Source: JBDHRG01 sp039807445 (GTDB lineage Bacteria; Pseudomonadota; Gammaproteobacteria; Competibacterales; Competibacteraceae). Taken from it: DNA of 18,344 nucleotides. The position numbers and the translations under genes were made by a program. Location: NCBI GenBank assembly GCA_039807445.1, contig JBDHRG010000064.1, positions 1 through 18,344 of the forward strand, read 5' to 3'. Below are positions 1 through 7,056 of the stretch, in pieces (position 1 is the first letter of the stretch; each line of letters starts with the position of its first letter). The notes beneath the pieces are model-generated. The model did no database searches. It worked only from the letters and a program-made list of their open reading frames with translations, and was not told the origin of the DNA.

Positions 1-1
1 G

Positions 2-1267
2 AAGCGCACCCCCGGGGCGCGGCGCGCCGCCGTGCTGCGCGGCTTCGCCGCCGGGCTCGCCGCCCGGCGCGCGGCGCTCGCGGCGCTGCAGACGCGCAAC
101 GGCGGCAAGCCGATCGCCGAAGTCGACATCGACGAGGCGGTCGCCACCTTCGCCTACTACGCCGGGCTGGCCGAGGCGCTCGACGCCGATCAGGGCCGCG
201 CCGTCGAGCTGGCCGCCGCAGGCTACGAATCGCGGCTGTGGCGCGAGCCGGTCGGCGTCGCCGGGCTGATCGTGCCGTGGAACTTCCCGGTGACGCTCAG
301 CGCCTGGAAGCTCGCGCCGGCGCTCGCTGCCGGCTGCACCGTGGTGCTGAAGCTGTCCGAGGTCACGCCGCTCGCCGAGCTGGTCTACGGCGAGCTCGCC
401 ACCGAGCTCGGCCTGCCGCCGGGCGTACTCAACGTGCTGCCCGGCGGCGGTGAGGCCGGCGCGGCGCTGGCGAGCCATCCCGGCGTCGACAAGGTCTCGT
501 TCACCGGCAGCTCGGCGACCGGTGCACGCGTGATGCAGACCGTCGCCGAGCGCTGCGCGCGCGTGTCGCTCGAACTCGGTGGCAAGTCGCCGATCCTGGT
601 GTTCGACGACGCCGACCCCGAGCGCGCCGCCGAGCTGGTGCTGGGCGGCGCCTTCTACAACGCCGGCCAGATGTGCTCGGCCACTTCGCGGCTGCTGGTG
701 CAGCGCGGCATCGCCGAGGCGCTGATCGCGCGCGTGGTCGAGGCGGCCGCGGCGCTGCGCCTCGGCGACCCGGCCGAGCGCGACACCGGGCTCGGCCCGC
801 TGGCGAGCGGCGCGCAGTACCGCAAGGTGCTCGACTACTTCGAGATCGCCCGCGCCGAGGGGCTGCGCTGCCTCGCCGGCGGGCGCGCCGCGCCGGGCTT
901 CGCGCGCGGTTGGTTCGTCGAGCCGACGATCTACGCCGAGGTGCCGACCGACAGCCGGCTGTGGCGCGAAGAGATCTTCGGCCCGGTGCTGTGCATACGC
1001 GTGTTCGACACCGAGGACGAGGCCGTGCGGCTCGCCAACGACAGCGAGTTCGGACTGGTCGCGACCGTGGTCGGCGGCGACGCGGCGCGCGCGCAGCGCG
1101 TCGCCGAGGCGCTCGAGGCGGGCCACGTCTGGATCAACACGCCGCAGCTGGCGTTCCCGCAGACCTCATGGGGCGGCTTCAAGCGCAGCGGCATCGGCCG
1201 CGAGCTCGGCCCCTGGGGGCTCGATGCCTTCCTCGAGGTCAAACACATCACCCGCGCGCGCCACTGA
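2..1267 (+). CDS. Aldehyde dehydrogenase, betaine/aminoaldehyde type (5' end outside window)
   Basis: NAD(P)+-dependent oxidation of an aldehyde to its acid in the cytoplasm. The reading frame is open from base 2, so the N-terminus lies upstream; about 421 residues are visible of roughly 490 usual for the family. Seen: the PWNFP segment with the conserved Asn (codon 281-283), the cofactor-loop region FTGSSATG, the general-base Glu in LELGGKSP (codon 572-574) and the nucleophile Cys in NAGQMCSATSR (codon 674-676), then the C-terminal WGGFKRSGIGRELG segment. NAGQxCSATSR is typical of the betaine aldehyde/aminoaldehyde dehydrogenase branch (BetB, ALDH9/10, KauB-like). It lies 180 nt upstream of an arginine-transaminase/ABC-transporter block, so 4-guanidinobutyraldehyde or 4-aminobutyraldehyde is a plausible substrate, but this is inference. 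Betaine aldehyde is the main alternative. The family call is secure; the substrate is not. Confidence 0.9.
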   Translation, partial: KRTPGARRAAVLRGFAAGLAARRAALAALQTRNGGKPIAEVDIDEAVATFAYYAGLAEALDADQGRAVELAAAGYESRLWREPVGVAGLIVPWNFPVTLSAWKLAPALAAGCTVVLKLSEVTPLAELVYGELATELGLPPGVLNVLPGGGEAGAALASHPGVDKVSFTGSSATGARVMQTVAERCARVSLELGGKSPILVFDDADPERAAELVLGGAFYNAGQMCSATSRLLVQRGIAEALIARVVEAAAALRLGDPAERDTGLGPLASGAQYRKVLDYFEIARAEGLRCLAGGRAAPGFARGWFVEPTIYAEVPTDSRLWREEIFGPVLCIRVFDTEDEAVRLANDSEFGLVATVVGGDAARAQRVAEALEAGHVWINTPQLAFPQTSWGGFKRSGIGRELGPWGLDAFLEVKHITRARH

Positions 1268-1368
1268 GCCCGGGACTGACGGCCCACGCCGAGGACGGTT
1301 GCCAGCGATCACCGTAGTGCCGGCTTTACGGCTCATTCAGCCCGGATTTTCGCAGCGGCAAAACGGAC

Positions 1369-1397
1369 TTGCGATCATCATCCAATTCCGTTATCAA
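1369..1397 (+). promoter_or_regulatory. Candidate sigma-70 promoter for the binding-protein operon
   Basis: TTGCGA (1369-1374) is followed after 17 nt by TATCAA (1392-1397), inside an unusually AT-rich patch of this otherwise GC-rich window. A second possible -10, TATTAT at 1398-1403, has no well-spaced -35. The position, about 50 nt before the start codon and directly before a palindrome, supports promoter activity, but the call rests on weak consensus matches. Confidence 0.4.
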
Positions 1398-1403
1398 TAT
1401 TAT

Positions 1404-1418
1404 TGAATGAACGTTCAA
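1404..1418. promoter_or_regulatory. Palindromic operator candidate upstream of binding-protein gene
   Basis: TGAACGTTCA (1408-1417) is a perfect 10-bp palindrome. It is nested in TTGAA (1404-1408) - TTCAA (1414-1418), an overlapping inverted repeat. It lies just downstream of the candidate -10 and 30 nt before the ATG, where a bound repressor would block transcription. Short GAACGTTC-type palindromes are common for TetR-family repressors; no regulator gene lies nearby, so the binding protein is unknown. Confidence 0.45.
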
Positions 1419-1447
1419 CCCAAAACGCCCACCCGGAGGAGAGTCCC

Positions 1448-2284
1448 ATGCACAAGTTCCTGCTGAACGCCCTGAGCGTCTGTGCCCTCGTCGCCGCTTG
1501 CGCCGGCACGGCTTCGGCCGGCGAGACACTCGATCGCGTCACCAGCCGCAAGGTGCTGGTGATGACCACCGACGCGTCGTACCCACCATACTCGTTCCTG
1601 AACGACAAGAACGAGATGGACGGCTTCGACGTCGCGATCGGACGCGAGATCGCCAAGCGCCTCGGCGCCGAGCTGAAGACCGTGACCCCCGAATGGGAGG
1701 TCGTCACCGCGGGGCGCTGGAACGGGCGCTGGGACATCTCGGTCGGCTCGATGGCGCCGACCGCCGAGCGCGGCCGCGTGCTCGACTTCCCGGCGGTGTA
1801 CTACTTCGCTCCGGCCTCGCTGGCGGTGCACCGCGACAACCCGGCCCGCACCCCGGCCGAGCTCTCGGGCAAGCGCATCGCCACCAGCGCCGGTGCGACC
1901 ACCGAACAGTACCTGCGCCACGAGCTGAAGCTGCCCGAGCTCGGCACCTCACCCTTCAGCTACCAGGTCGAGAACCCGCAGATCCGCCCCTACGAAACCG
2001 ACACCTCGGCCTTCGACGATCTGCGCCTCGGCGACGGCAAGCGCCTCGATGCGGTGTTCTCGCCGACGCTGGTGCTGCGCCAAGCGATCAAGAGCGGCTA
2101 TCCCTTCCGCCTCGTCGGCGAGCCGCTGTTCTACGAGCCGCTGGCGGTCGCCGTCGACAAGGGCGACCCCGAGTTCTCGGCCAAGATCGCAGCGACCGTC
2201 GAGGCGATGCGTGCCGACGGCACGCTGAAGCGCCTGTCCGAGCAGTGGCTCGGCGACGACTATACGCAGGCTTCGGCGCGCTGA
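1448..2284 (+). CDS. Amino-acid ABC transporter, periplasmic substrate-binding protein (family 3)
   Basis: Periplasmic solute receptor of a polar amino-acid importer, 278 residues, the usual size. The ATG at 1448 is chosen because GGAGGA (1435-1440) sits 7 nt before it and a signal peptide follows directly; a longer in-frame TTG start at 1403 lacks these. Residues 1-24 form the signal (MHKFLLN... ending TASA). The stretch VAAC at 15-18 also resembles a lipobox, so lipid anchoring is possible. The mature part begins with the family-3 hallmark KVLVMTTDASYPPYSF, then GFDVAIGREIAKRLG, and later DISVGSMAPTAERGRVLDFP. It is the first gene of a block with permease, aminotransferase and ATPase. The neighbouring AruH-like enzyme suggests arginine or a related basic/guanidino compound as ligand (inference). 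Confidence 0.9.
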   Translation: MHKFLLNALSVCALVAACAGTASAGETLDRVTSRKVLVMTTDASYPPYSFLNDKNEMDGFDVAIGREIAKRLGAELKTVTPEWEVVTAGRWNGRWDISVGSMAPTAERGRVLDFPAVYYFAPASLAVHRDNPARTPAELSGKRIATSAGATTEQYLRHELKLPELGTSPFSYQVENPQIRPYETDTSAFDDLRLGDGKRLDAVFSPTLVLRQAIKSGYPFRLVGEPLFYEPLAVAVDKGDPEFSAKIAATVEAMRADGTLKRLSEQWLGDDYTQASAR

Positions 2285-2312
2285 GGCGCGCTCCACGACG
2301 GAGGGCGCAAGC

Positions 2313-3287
2313 ATGGCTTCGATCCTTTCTCGCCGCCCCGGCCTCGGCCCCGACCTGGGCTGGCGCGCCCGGCTCGCGCTGGGGGCGGGCCTGGTCGTGC
2401 TGCTGGCGGCACTGGATCTGCATTCGCAGTTCCTCGGCCGGCTCGCAGCGCCGCTGCTGGGCGTCGACGGCGGCGTCTTCGCCAGCGTCGCCGGTGCGAC
2501 GGCGCTGACGCTGCTGCTCGGCCTCAACGTCGCCGTACTGCGCTCCCTGCCCTTCAGGCTGCAGGTGGCGATCGTCTGGGGCGAGCTATTCGTGCTGTTC
2601 GGCGCCTTCGCCCATTCCTTCGATCTGAGCCTGCCGTTCATCGAGAGCAAGCTCGGCTACCTGATCACCCAGGGCGCGTTCACCACCGTGTACGTGTCGG
2701 CGATGGCCATCGTGCTGGCCAGCACGCTGGCGATGCTCGGCGCGCTGGCCAAGATGTCGCGCAACGGCATGGCCTACGGCGTCGCCGGCTTCTACATCTC
2801 GTTCTTCCGTGGTACGCCACTGCTGATGCAGGTGTACCTGATCTACCTCGGCCTGCCGCAGCTCGGCTTCGTCGTCGACGCGATCCCGGCTGGTGTCACG
2901 GCGCTCGGGCTGTGCTACGGCGCCTACATGGCGGAGATCTTCCGCAGCGGCATCCAGGCCGTGCCCCACGGCCAGTGGGAGGCCGCCGCGGCGTTGGGGC
3001 TGTCGCGCCCGCTGACCTTCGTCAAGATCATCCTGCCGCAGGCGATGCGCCTGATCGTTCCGGCCACCGGCAACCAGTTCATCGCGATGCTCAAGGACAG
3101 CTCGCTGGTGTCGGTGCTCGGCGTCTGGGAGCTCAGCTTCCTCGCCCGCACCCAGGGCAAGACCGAGTTCCGCCACATCGAGATGCTGCTGACCGCGGCG
3201 GTGATCTACTGGCTGCTGTCGATGCTGTTCGAGTTCCTCCAGGCCCGCCTGGAAGCCTATTACGGCCGCGGCCACACCCGCGCCTGA
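2313..3287 (+). CDS. Amino-acid ABC transporter permease (HisM/GlnP family) with extended N-terminus
   Basis: Inner-membrane channel subunit of the polar amino-acid importer, 324 residues. The ATG at 2313 follows GGAGGG in the 28-nt gap after the binding-protein gene. The C-terminal ~200 residues (about 117-310) are the conserved transmembrane domain, starting with ITQGAFTTVYVSA and containing the cytoplasmic EAA loop at 223-242 (EAAAALGLSRPLTFVKIILP) that docks on the ATPase. HisM/GlnP relatives are usually about 220 residues; here about 110 extra N-terminal residues add roughly three hydrophobic segments (near 20-36, 55-78 and 85-102). Only one permease gene is present, so the channel is probably a homodimer, or its partner is encoded elsewhere. 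Substrate inferred only from neighbours. Confidence 0.9.
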   Translation: MASILSRRPGLGPDLGWRARLALGAGLVVLLAALDLHSQFLGRLAAPLLGVDGGVFASVAGATALTLLLGLNVAVLRSLPFRLQVAIVWGELFVLFGAFAHSFDLSLPFIESKLGYLITQGAFTTVYVSAMAIVLASTLAMLGALAKMSRNGMAYGVAGFYISFFRGTPLLMQVYLIYLGLPQLGFVVDAIPAGVTALGLCYGAYMAEIFRSGIQAVPHGQWEAAAALGLSRPLTFVKIILPQAMRLIVPATGNQFIAMLKDSSLVSVLGVWELSFLARTQGKTEFRHIEMLLTAAVIYWLLSMLFEFLQARLEAYYGRGHTRA

Positions 3288-3334
3288 GGCCCGTAGCGCG
3301 CCCACACCTCGCATTCCACCGCTGGAGGCAGAGC

Positions 3335-4540
3335 ATGAAATTCTCGCGTCTCACCGATCGCATCGCCGGCAAGGGCTCGGCGGCCTGGGACATCCATTTC
3401 CGCGCGCTCGAGCGCCGCCGCCGCGGCGACGACGTGATCGTGCTGTCGGTCGGCGATCCGGACTTCGACACGCCGGCGCCGATCACCGAAGCCGCGATCG
3501 CCAGCCTGCGCGCCGGCGACACGCACTACGCCGAGATCGCCGGCGACGCCGAGCTGCGCGCGCTGATCGCCGAGCGCCACCGCGAGCGGACCAGTCAAGT
3601 GGTGGACGCCGAGCAGGTCGTGGTGCTGGCCGGCGCGCAGTGCGGGCTGTTCGCCGTCGCACAGTGCCTGCTCGAGCCCGGCGACGAGGTGATCGTCCCC
3701 GAGCCGATGTACGTGACCTACGAGGCGGTGGTCGGCGCCACCGGCGCGACCATCGTCAACGTGCCGATGCGCCCGGAGAAGCACTTCCACGTCGACCCCG
3801 CCGACATCGCGGCGGCGGTGACGCCGCGCACGCGGGCGATCCTGCTCAACAGCCCGCACAACCCCACCGGCGCCGGGCTGTCGCCGGCCGAGCTCGAGGC
3901 GATCGCCGACATCTGCCGCCGCCACGATCTGTGGTTGATCTCCGACGAAGTCTACGGTTCGCTGGTGTTCGAGCGCCCGCATGCCAGCCCCTGTGCGCTG
4001 CCGGGCATGGCCGAGCGCACCGTGACGATCGATAGCCTGTCGAAGTCGCACGCGATGACCGGCTGGCGCGTGGGCTGGGTCGTCGGTCCCGTGCCACTGG
4101 CGCGGCACATCGGCAACCTGGCGCTGTGCATGCTGTACGGCTGCCCCGCATTCGTGCAGGTCGCCGCCAAGACCGCGCTGGACGCCGAGCTCCCCGAGCT
4201 CGAAGCGATGCGACAGGCCTACCGCCGCCGGCGCGATGCCGCCTGCACGCACCTGGCGCGGATCGACGGCCTCGCTTGCCACCGCCCCGAGGGCGGTATG
4301 TTCCTGATGGTCGACGTGCGCGGCACCGGGCTGTCGGGCGAAGCCTTCGCCGAGGTCCTGCTCGACGGCTTCGGCGTGTCGGTGCTGGCCGGCGAAGCCT
4401 TCGGCCCCAGCGCCGCGGGCCACGTCCGCCTGAGCCTGGCGGTCGACGAGGCCGAGCTGGTCCGGGCCTGCGCGCGGATCGCCGCCTGCGCCGAACATGT
4501 CCAGCGGCAGCGAGCCGTCGCTGCAGTCGAATCGCGCTGA
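3335..4540 (+). CDS. aruH: Arginine:pyruvate transaminase (AruH-like), class I PLP aminotransferase
   Basis: PLP enzyme expected to transfer the alpha-amino group of L-arginine to pyruvate, giving 2-ketoarginine and alanine, the first step of the arginine transaminase pathway. 401 residues. GGAGG (3324-3328) lies 6 nt before the ATG at 3335; a longer in-frame ORF upstream overlaps the permease gene and is not used. Seen: SVGDPDFDTP (38-47), AGAQCGLFAV (99-108), the NSPHNPTGA loop with Asn176, SDEVY with Asp204, and the PLP lysine Lys237 in SLSKSHAMTGWRVGW. The AWDIHFRAL, SLSKSHAMTGWRVGWVVGP and LALCMLYG stretches and the C-terminal SVLAGEAFGPSAAGH segment match my recollection of Pseudomonas aeruginosa AruH closely. 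No database search was run. It lies between permease and ATPase genes of an importer, so uptake and catabolism are probably co-expressed. An aspartate/other-substrate aminotransferase of the same class is the alternative. Confidence 0.82.
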   Translation: MKFSRLTDRIAGKGSAAWDIHFRALERRRRGDDVIVLSVGDPDFDTPAPITEAAIASLRAGDTHYAEIAGDAELRALIAERHRERTSQVVDAEQVVVLAGAQCGLFAVAQCLLEPGDEVIVPEPMYVTYEAVVGATGATIVNVPMRPEKHFHVDPADIAAAVTPRTRAILLNSPHNPTGAGLSPAELEAIADICRRHDLWLISDEVYGSLVFERPHASPCALPGMAERTVTIDSLSKSHAMTGWRVGWVVGPVPLARHIGNLALCMLYGCPAFVQVAAKTALDAELPELEAMRQAYRRRRDAACTHLARIDGLACHRPEGGMFLMVDVRGTGLSGEAFAEVLLDGFGVSVLAGEAFGPSAAGHVRLSLAVDEAELVRACARIAACAEHVQRQRAVAAVESR

Positions 4541-4566
4541 ACGCCCACCGCCACAGGAGGCGAACC

Positions 4567-5349
4567 ATGCAGACCTCGCAACATGCGTCGCCGGCCGTCG
4601 CGCCGGCGGCCGACAGTGCCGCGATCCGGATCAGCGGGCTCGGCAAGTGGTACGGCAGCCTCCACGTGCTCAGAGGGATCGAGCTCGCGGTCGGCCGCGG
4701 CGAGAAGATCGTACTGTGCGGCCCTTCGGGCTCGGGCAAGTCGACCTTGATCCGCTGCATCAACGGCCTCGAACAGTACCAGCGCGGGTGCATCGTGATC
4801 GACGGCGTCGAGCTCGGCGAGGCGCCCGGCCAGGTCGAGCGTATCCGCCGCGACGTCGGCATGGTGTTCCAGCACTTCAACCTGTTCCCGCACATGACGG
4901 TGCTCGAGAATCTGGTGCTCGCGCCGATGGCGGTGCGACGCCTACCGCGCGCGCAGGCCGAAGCGCTGGCGATGCAGTACCTCGTCCGCGTGAAGATTCC
5001 CGACAAGGCGGGGCGCTATCCCGGCGAACTCTCCGGCGGCCAGCAGCAGCGCGTCGCGATCGCCCGCGCGCTGTGCATGAACCCGAAGATCATGCTGTTC
5101 GACGAGCCCACCTCGGCGCTCGACCCGGAGATGGTCAAGGAAGTGCTCGACGTGATGACCGAGCTCGCCGCCGACGGCATGACCATGGTGTGCGTGACCC
5201 ACGAGATGGGCTTCGCGCGGACGGTGGCCGACCGGGTGATCTTCATGGACCGCGGCGAGATCGTCGAGCAGGCCGATCCCGAGACCTTCTTCCGGCAGCC
5301 GCGCCACGAGCGCGCGCAACGCTTCCTCAGCCAGATCTTGGCGCACTGA
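4567..5349 (+). CDS. Amino-acid ABC transporter ATP-binding protein (GlnQ/HisP family)
   Basis: Cytoplasmic ATPase that powers the amino-acid importer, 260 residues. AGGAGG (4555-4560) precedes the ATG at 4567 by 6 nt. Seen: Walker A GPSGSGKST (52-60), Q-loop Gln102 in FQHFNLFPHMTVLEN (typical of the polar amino-acid subfamily), ABC signature LSGGQQQR (155-162), Walker B IMLFDE with catalytic Glu180, and the H-loop His212 in THEMGFAR. The first ~18 residues are an Ala/Pro-rich tail before the domain. It closes the block started by the binding-protein gene, separated from it by the permease and aruH; the block is probably one transcript. It converges on the deacetylase gene, 67 nt apart. Confidence 0.92.
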   Translation: MQTSQHASPAVAPAADSAAIRISGLGKWYGSLHVLRGIELAVGRGEKIVLCGPSGSGKSTLIRCINGLEQYQRGCIVIDGVELGEAPGQVERIRRDVGMVFQHFNLFPHMTVLENLVLAPMAVRRLPRAQAEALAMQYLVRVKIPDKAGRYPGELSGGQQQRVAIARALCMNPKIMLFDEPTSALDPEMVKEVLDVMTELAADGMTMVCVTHEMGFARTVADRVIFMDRGEIVEQADPETFFRQPRHERAQRFLSQILAH

Positions 5350-5416
5350 CACGGGGGCGCCCGAACGGACGGCCTCCGAGCGCCGCACGACCTCGCGCGA
5401 CAAGGCCGGGGCGAGC

Positions 5417-6382
5417 TCAGCGCATCGGGCTGTCGAGGAAGGCTTCGACGACCGAAACCCAGGCGCGACCGATGTTGCGCAGCTCGTAGCCGCCGCCGCC
5501 GACCGCGAGCAGGCGCCCCTCGGCGTGCTCTTCGGCGATCGCGCACAGGCTGCGGGCGGCGTGCGCGTGCGCTGCCCGCGAATAGTGCAGGTGCGACAGC
5601 GGATCGCCGTTCAGCCCATCGGCGCCGCAGTTGAAGATGATGAACTCGGGGCGCGAGGCGGCGACGAAGGCTTCGACCCGCTCCCAGGCGGCGAAGAACT
5701 CGCGGTCGCCCGACAGCGGTAGCAGCGGGATGTTCAGCTTGCAGCCTTCGCCCGCCCCCTTGCCGGTTTCCTCGGCAAAGCCGGTGTTCGGGAAGTTGTA
5801 GCGACCATCCTCGTGGATGTCGGCGAAGTGCACCGTCGGGTCGGCCTCGAAAGGGTAGAACACGCCGTCGCCGTGGTGTGCGTCGATGTCGACGTAGGCG
5901 ATGCGGCGCAAGCCGTACTCGCGCTTGAGCACTTCGATCGCGATGCCGGCGTCGTTGAACACGCAGAAGCCGGCGGCGGTGTCGGGCATCGCGTGGTGCA
6001 GCCCGGCGATCGGCACGAAGGCGCGGCGCGCCTCACCGCGCATCAGCCTGTGGGTCGCGTCGAGCACGGCGCCCACCACGTGTGCGGCGTGCTCGAACAC
6101 GCCCGCGTACGCGGGGGTATCGCCGTAGTCGAGCATGCCCTCGCCGCGCGCCGAGTACTCCCTGACCTTGGCGATGTACGCCGGGGTGTGGAACAGCGCG
6201 AGCTGCGCTTCGCCGGCAGCGGCGGTCGAGTCGTGGATGCGGACCTGATAGTCGAGGTCGCGGCGGTGCATCTCGTCCATGAAGGCGTGGATGCGGTCGG
6301 CGCCGAAAGGGTGCTCGTCGCCGAAACCGTAGCGCCCGAGCTGCTCGCCGAGATAGATGCAGACCGCCCTGCTGCGCGCCAT
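5417..6382 (-). CDS. AcuC-like zinc-dependent deacetylase (class I histone deacetylase family)
   Basis: Predicted cytoplasmic amidohydrolase that removes acetyl groups from lysines or small amines; B. subtilis AcuC deacetylates and activates acetyl-CoA synthetase. 321 residues, matching AcuC size. The start at 6382 is chosen because a GGAGG-containing purine run precedes it and the family N-terminus (AVCIYLGEQLGRYGFGDEHPF) begins there; a longer ORF reaching 6670 adds 96 low-complexity residues. Seen: paired His129-His130 in GLHHAMPDTAAGFC, zinc ligands Asp167 and His169 in YVDIDAHHGDGV, zinc ligand Asp255 in NCGADGLNGDP, and the catalytic Tyr299 in GGGGY, so all active-site residues appear intact. 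An acetylpolyamine amidohydrolase role is possible next to arginine catabolism, but the sequence is closer to AcuC. No acetoin or acs gene is visible. Confidence 0.88.
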   Translation of the reverse strand: MARSRAVCIYLGEQLGRYGFGDEHPFGADRIHAFMDEMHRRDLDYQVRIHDSTAAAGEAQLALFHTPAYIAKVREYSARGEGMLDYGDTPAYAGVFEHAAHVVGAVLDATHRLMRGEARRAFVPIAGLHHAMPDTAAGFCVFNDAGIAIEVLKREYGLRRIAYVDIDAHHGDGVFYPFEADPTVHFADIHEDGRYNFPNTGFAEETGKGAGEGCKLNIPLLPLSGDREFFAAWERVEAFVAASRPEFIIFNCGADGLNGDPLSHLHYSRAAHAHAARSLCAIAEEHAEGRLLAVGGGGYELRNIGRAWVSVVEAFLDSPMR

Positions 6383-6456
6383 GGTGCCCCCTCCCCCGCG
6401 ATGTGGCTGCCGCGCCCCGCGATGTGCACGCGGCTTCACTGCCACGCTTGTCGTCT

Positions 6457-6485
6457 TTGTACCGGCTTTGCCCGGGGCGCACAAT
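6457..6485 (+). promoter_or_regulatory. Candidate promoter for the thioesterase gene
   Basis: TTGTAC (6457-6462) and CACAAT (6480-6485) are separated by 17 nt, in the 208-nt gap between the divergent deacetylase and thioesterase genes. Consensus matches are only 3/6 and 4/6. If used, it would give a leader of about 100 nt carrying the mini-ORF and hairpin described separately. Confidence 0.3.
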
Positions 6486-6519
6486 GATCGCCCCAGCCAC
6501 GACACCGGAGCCCACCAGC

Positions 6520-6594
6520 ATGGACCCGAAGCAGGACCAGGGACACCTCCGCAGGACGCCCGCCACGACGGGCGCACCGGAGGTGCGTCCATGA
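6520..6594 (+). CDS. Possible leader mini-ORF overlapping the thioesterase start codon
   Basis: A 24-codon reading frame (MDPKQDQGHLRRTPATTG..., ending EVRP) starts at an ATG 9 nt after GGAG (6507-6510). Its TGA (6592-6594) overlaps the thioesterase ATG (6591-6593) as ATGA. It crosses the whole hairpin that hides the thioesterase ribosome site, so its translation could unfold that hairpin. No recognisable product. It could equally be chance in a GC-rich leader; an in-frame ATG also exists at 6484. Confidence 0.25.
   Translation: MDPKQDQGHLRRTPATTGAPEVRP
6541..6590 (+). promoter_or_regulatory. Hairpin sequestering the Shine-Dalgarno of the thioesterase gene
   Basis: Three paired blocks fold the 50 nt directly before the ATG. 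GGAC (6541-6544) pairs with GTCC (6587-6590), ACCTCCG (6545-6551) with CGGAGGT (6578-6584), and CGCCCG (6557-6562) with CGGGCG (6569-6574). The loop is CCACGA (6563-6568), with a small bulge and an internal loop. The middle block contains the ribosome-binding GGAGG (6579-6583). The fold is visible by eye; the regulatory role is inferred. Confidence 0.5.
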
Positions 6595-7019
6595 GTGTAC
6601 CCGTCGACGACGGCTTCCCGCACGACCGCCAGCCCACCATGCGCCTGGTGGCGATGCCGGCCGACACCAACCCGGCCGGTCACATCTTCGGCGGCTGGAT
6701 CATGTCGCAGATGGATGTGGCCGGCGCCATCGCCGCCTCGGAGCACGCGAGCGGCCGCGTCGCGACGGTAGCGGTGACTTCGATGGAATTCCACAAGCCG
6801 GTGTTCGTCGGCGACCTGGTCAGCTGCTTCGCCAAGATCGAGAAGCTCGGCACCACCTCGATCACGGTGCGCGTCGAAGTGTTCGCGCAGCGCGGACGCG
6901 GCGAGTGGGGGCGATACGTCAAGGTCACCGAGGCGGTGATCGTCTACGTCGCCGTCGATCACGAGGGCAAGCGCCGACCGCTGCCGGCGCGCGACCCCGG
7001 CGACAGCGCCTACGCCTGA
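6591..7019 (+). CDS. yciA: Acyl-CoA thioesterase, YciA type (hotdog fold)
   Basis: Hydrolyses acyl-CoA to free acid and CoA in the cytoplasm; YciA enzymes have broad chain-length range and form hexamers. 142 residues, close to E. coli YciA. Seen: AMPADTNPAGHIFGG (21-35) followed by WIMSQMD with the likely catalytic Asp42, then VTSMEFHKPVFVGDLV and a C-terminal VTEAVIVYVAVDHEGKRRPLP, all hotdog/BFIT-family hallmarks. The ATG at 6591 is chosen since GGAGG lies 7 nt upstream and conserved sequence starts soon after; the frame stays open upstream without another good start. The GGAGG is buried in a hairpin and a mini-ORF ends on this ATG. It converges on the fadD-like ligase, which makes the thioester this enzyme breaks. 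Confidence 0.92.
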   Translation: MSVPVDDGFPHDRQPTMRLVAMPADTNPAGHIFGGWIMSQMDVAGAIAASEHASGRVATVAVTSMEFHKPVFVGDLVSCFAKIEKLGTTSITVRVEVFAQRGRGEWGRYVKVTEAVIVYVAVDHEGKRRPLPARDPGDSAYA

Positions 7020-7032
7020 AGCCCGATTCCCT

Positions 7033-7056
7033 GGCGGGCGGCCTCCAGCGCCCGCC
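7033..7056. terminator. Bidirectional hairpin between convergent yciA and fadD
   Basis: GGCGGGCG (7033-7040) and CGCCCGCC (7049-7056) form a perfect 8-bp stem with an 8-nt loop, exactly in the 37-nt gap between two genes that end toward each other. No T-tract follows on either side, so it is a stable hairpin whose terminator role is inferred from position. Confidence 0.5.

Noticed and set aside
1403..1447. Longer TTG start for the binding protein
   Set aside because: It would put 15 polar residues before the signal peptide and run through the palindrome; the ATG at 1448 has a well-spaced GGAGGA.
6383..6670. N-terminal extension of the deacetylase by 96 residues
   Set aside because: Composition is unlike the family, it would overlap the yciA start, and the ATG at 6382 has a ribosome site and the expected N-terminus.
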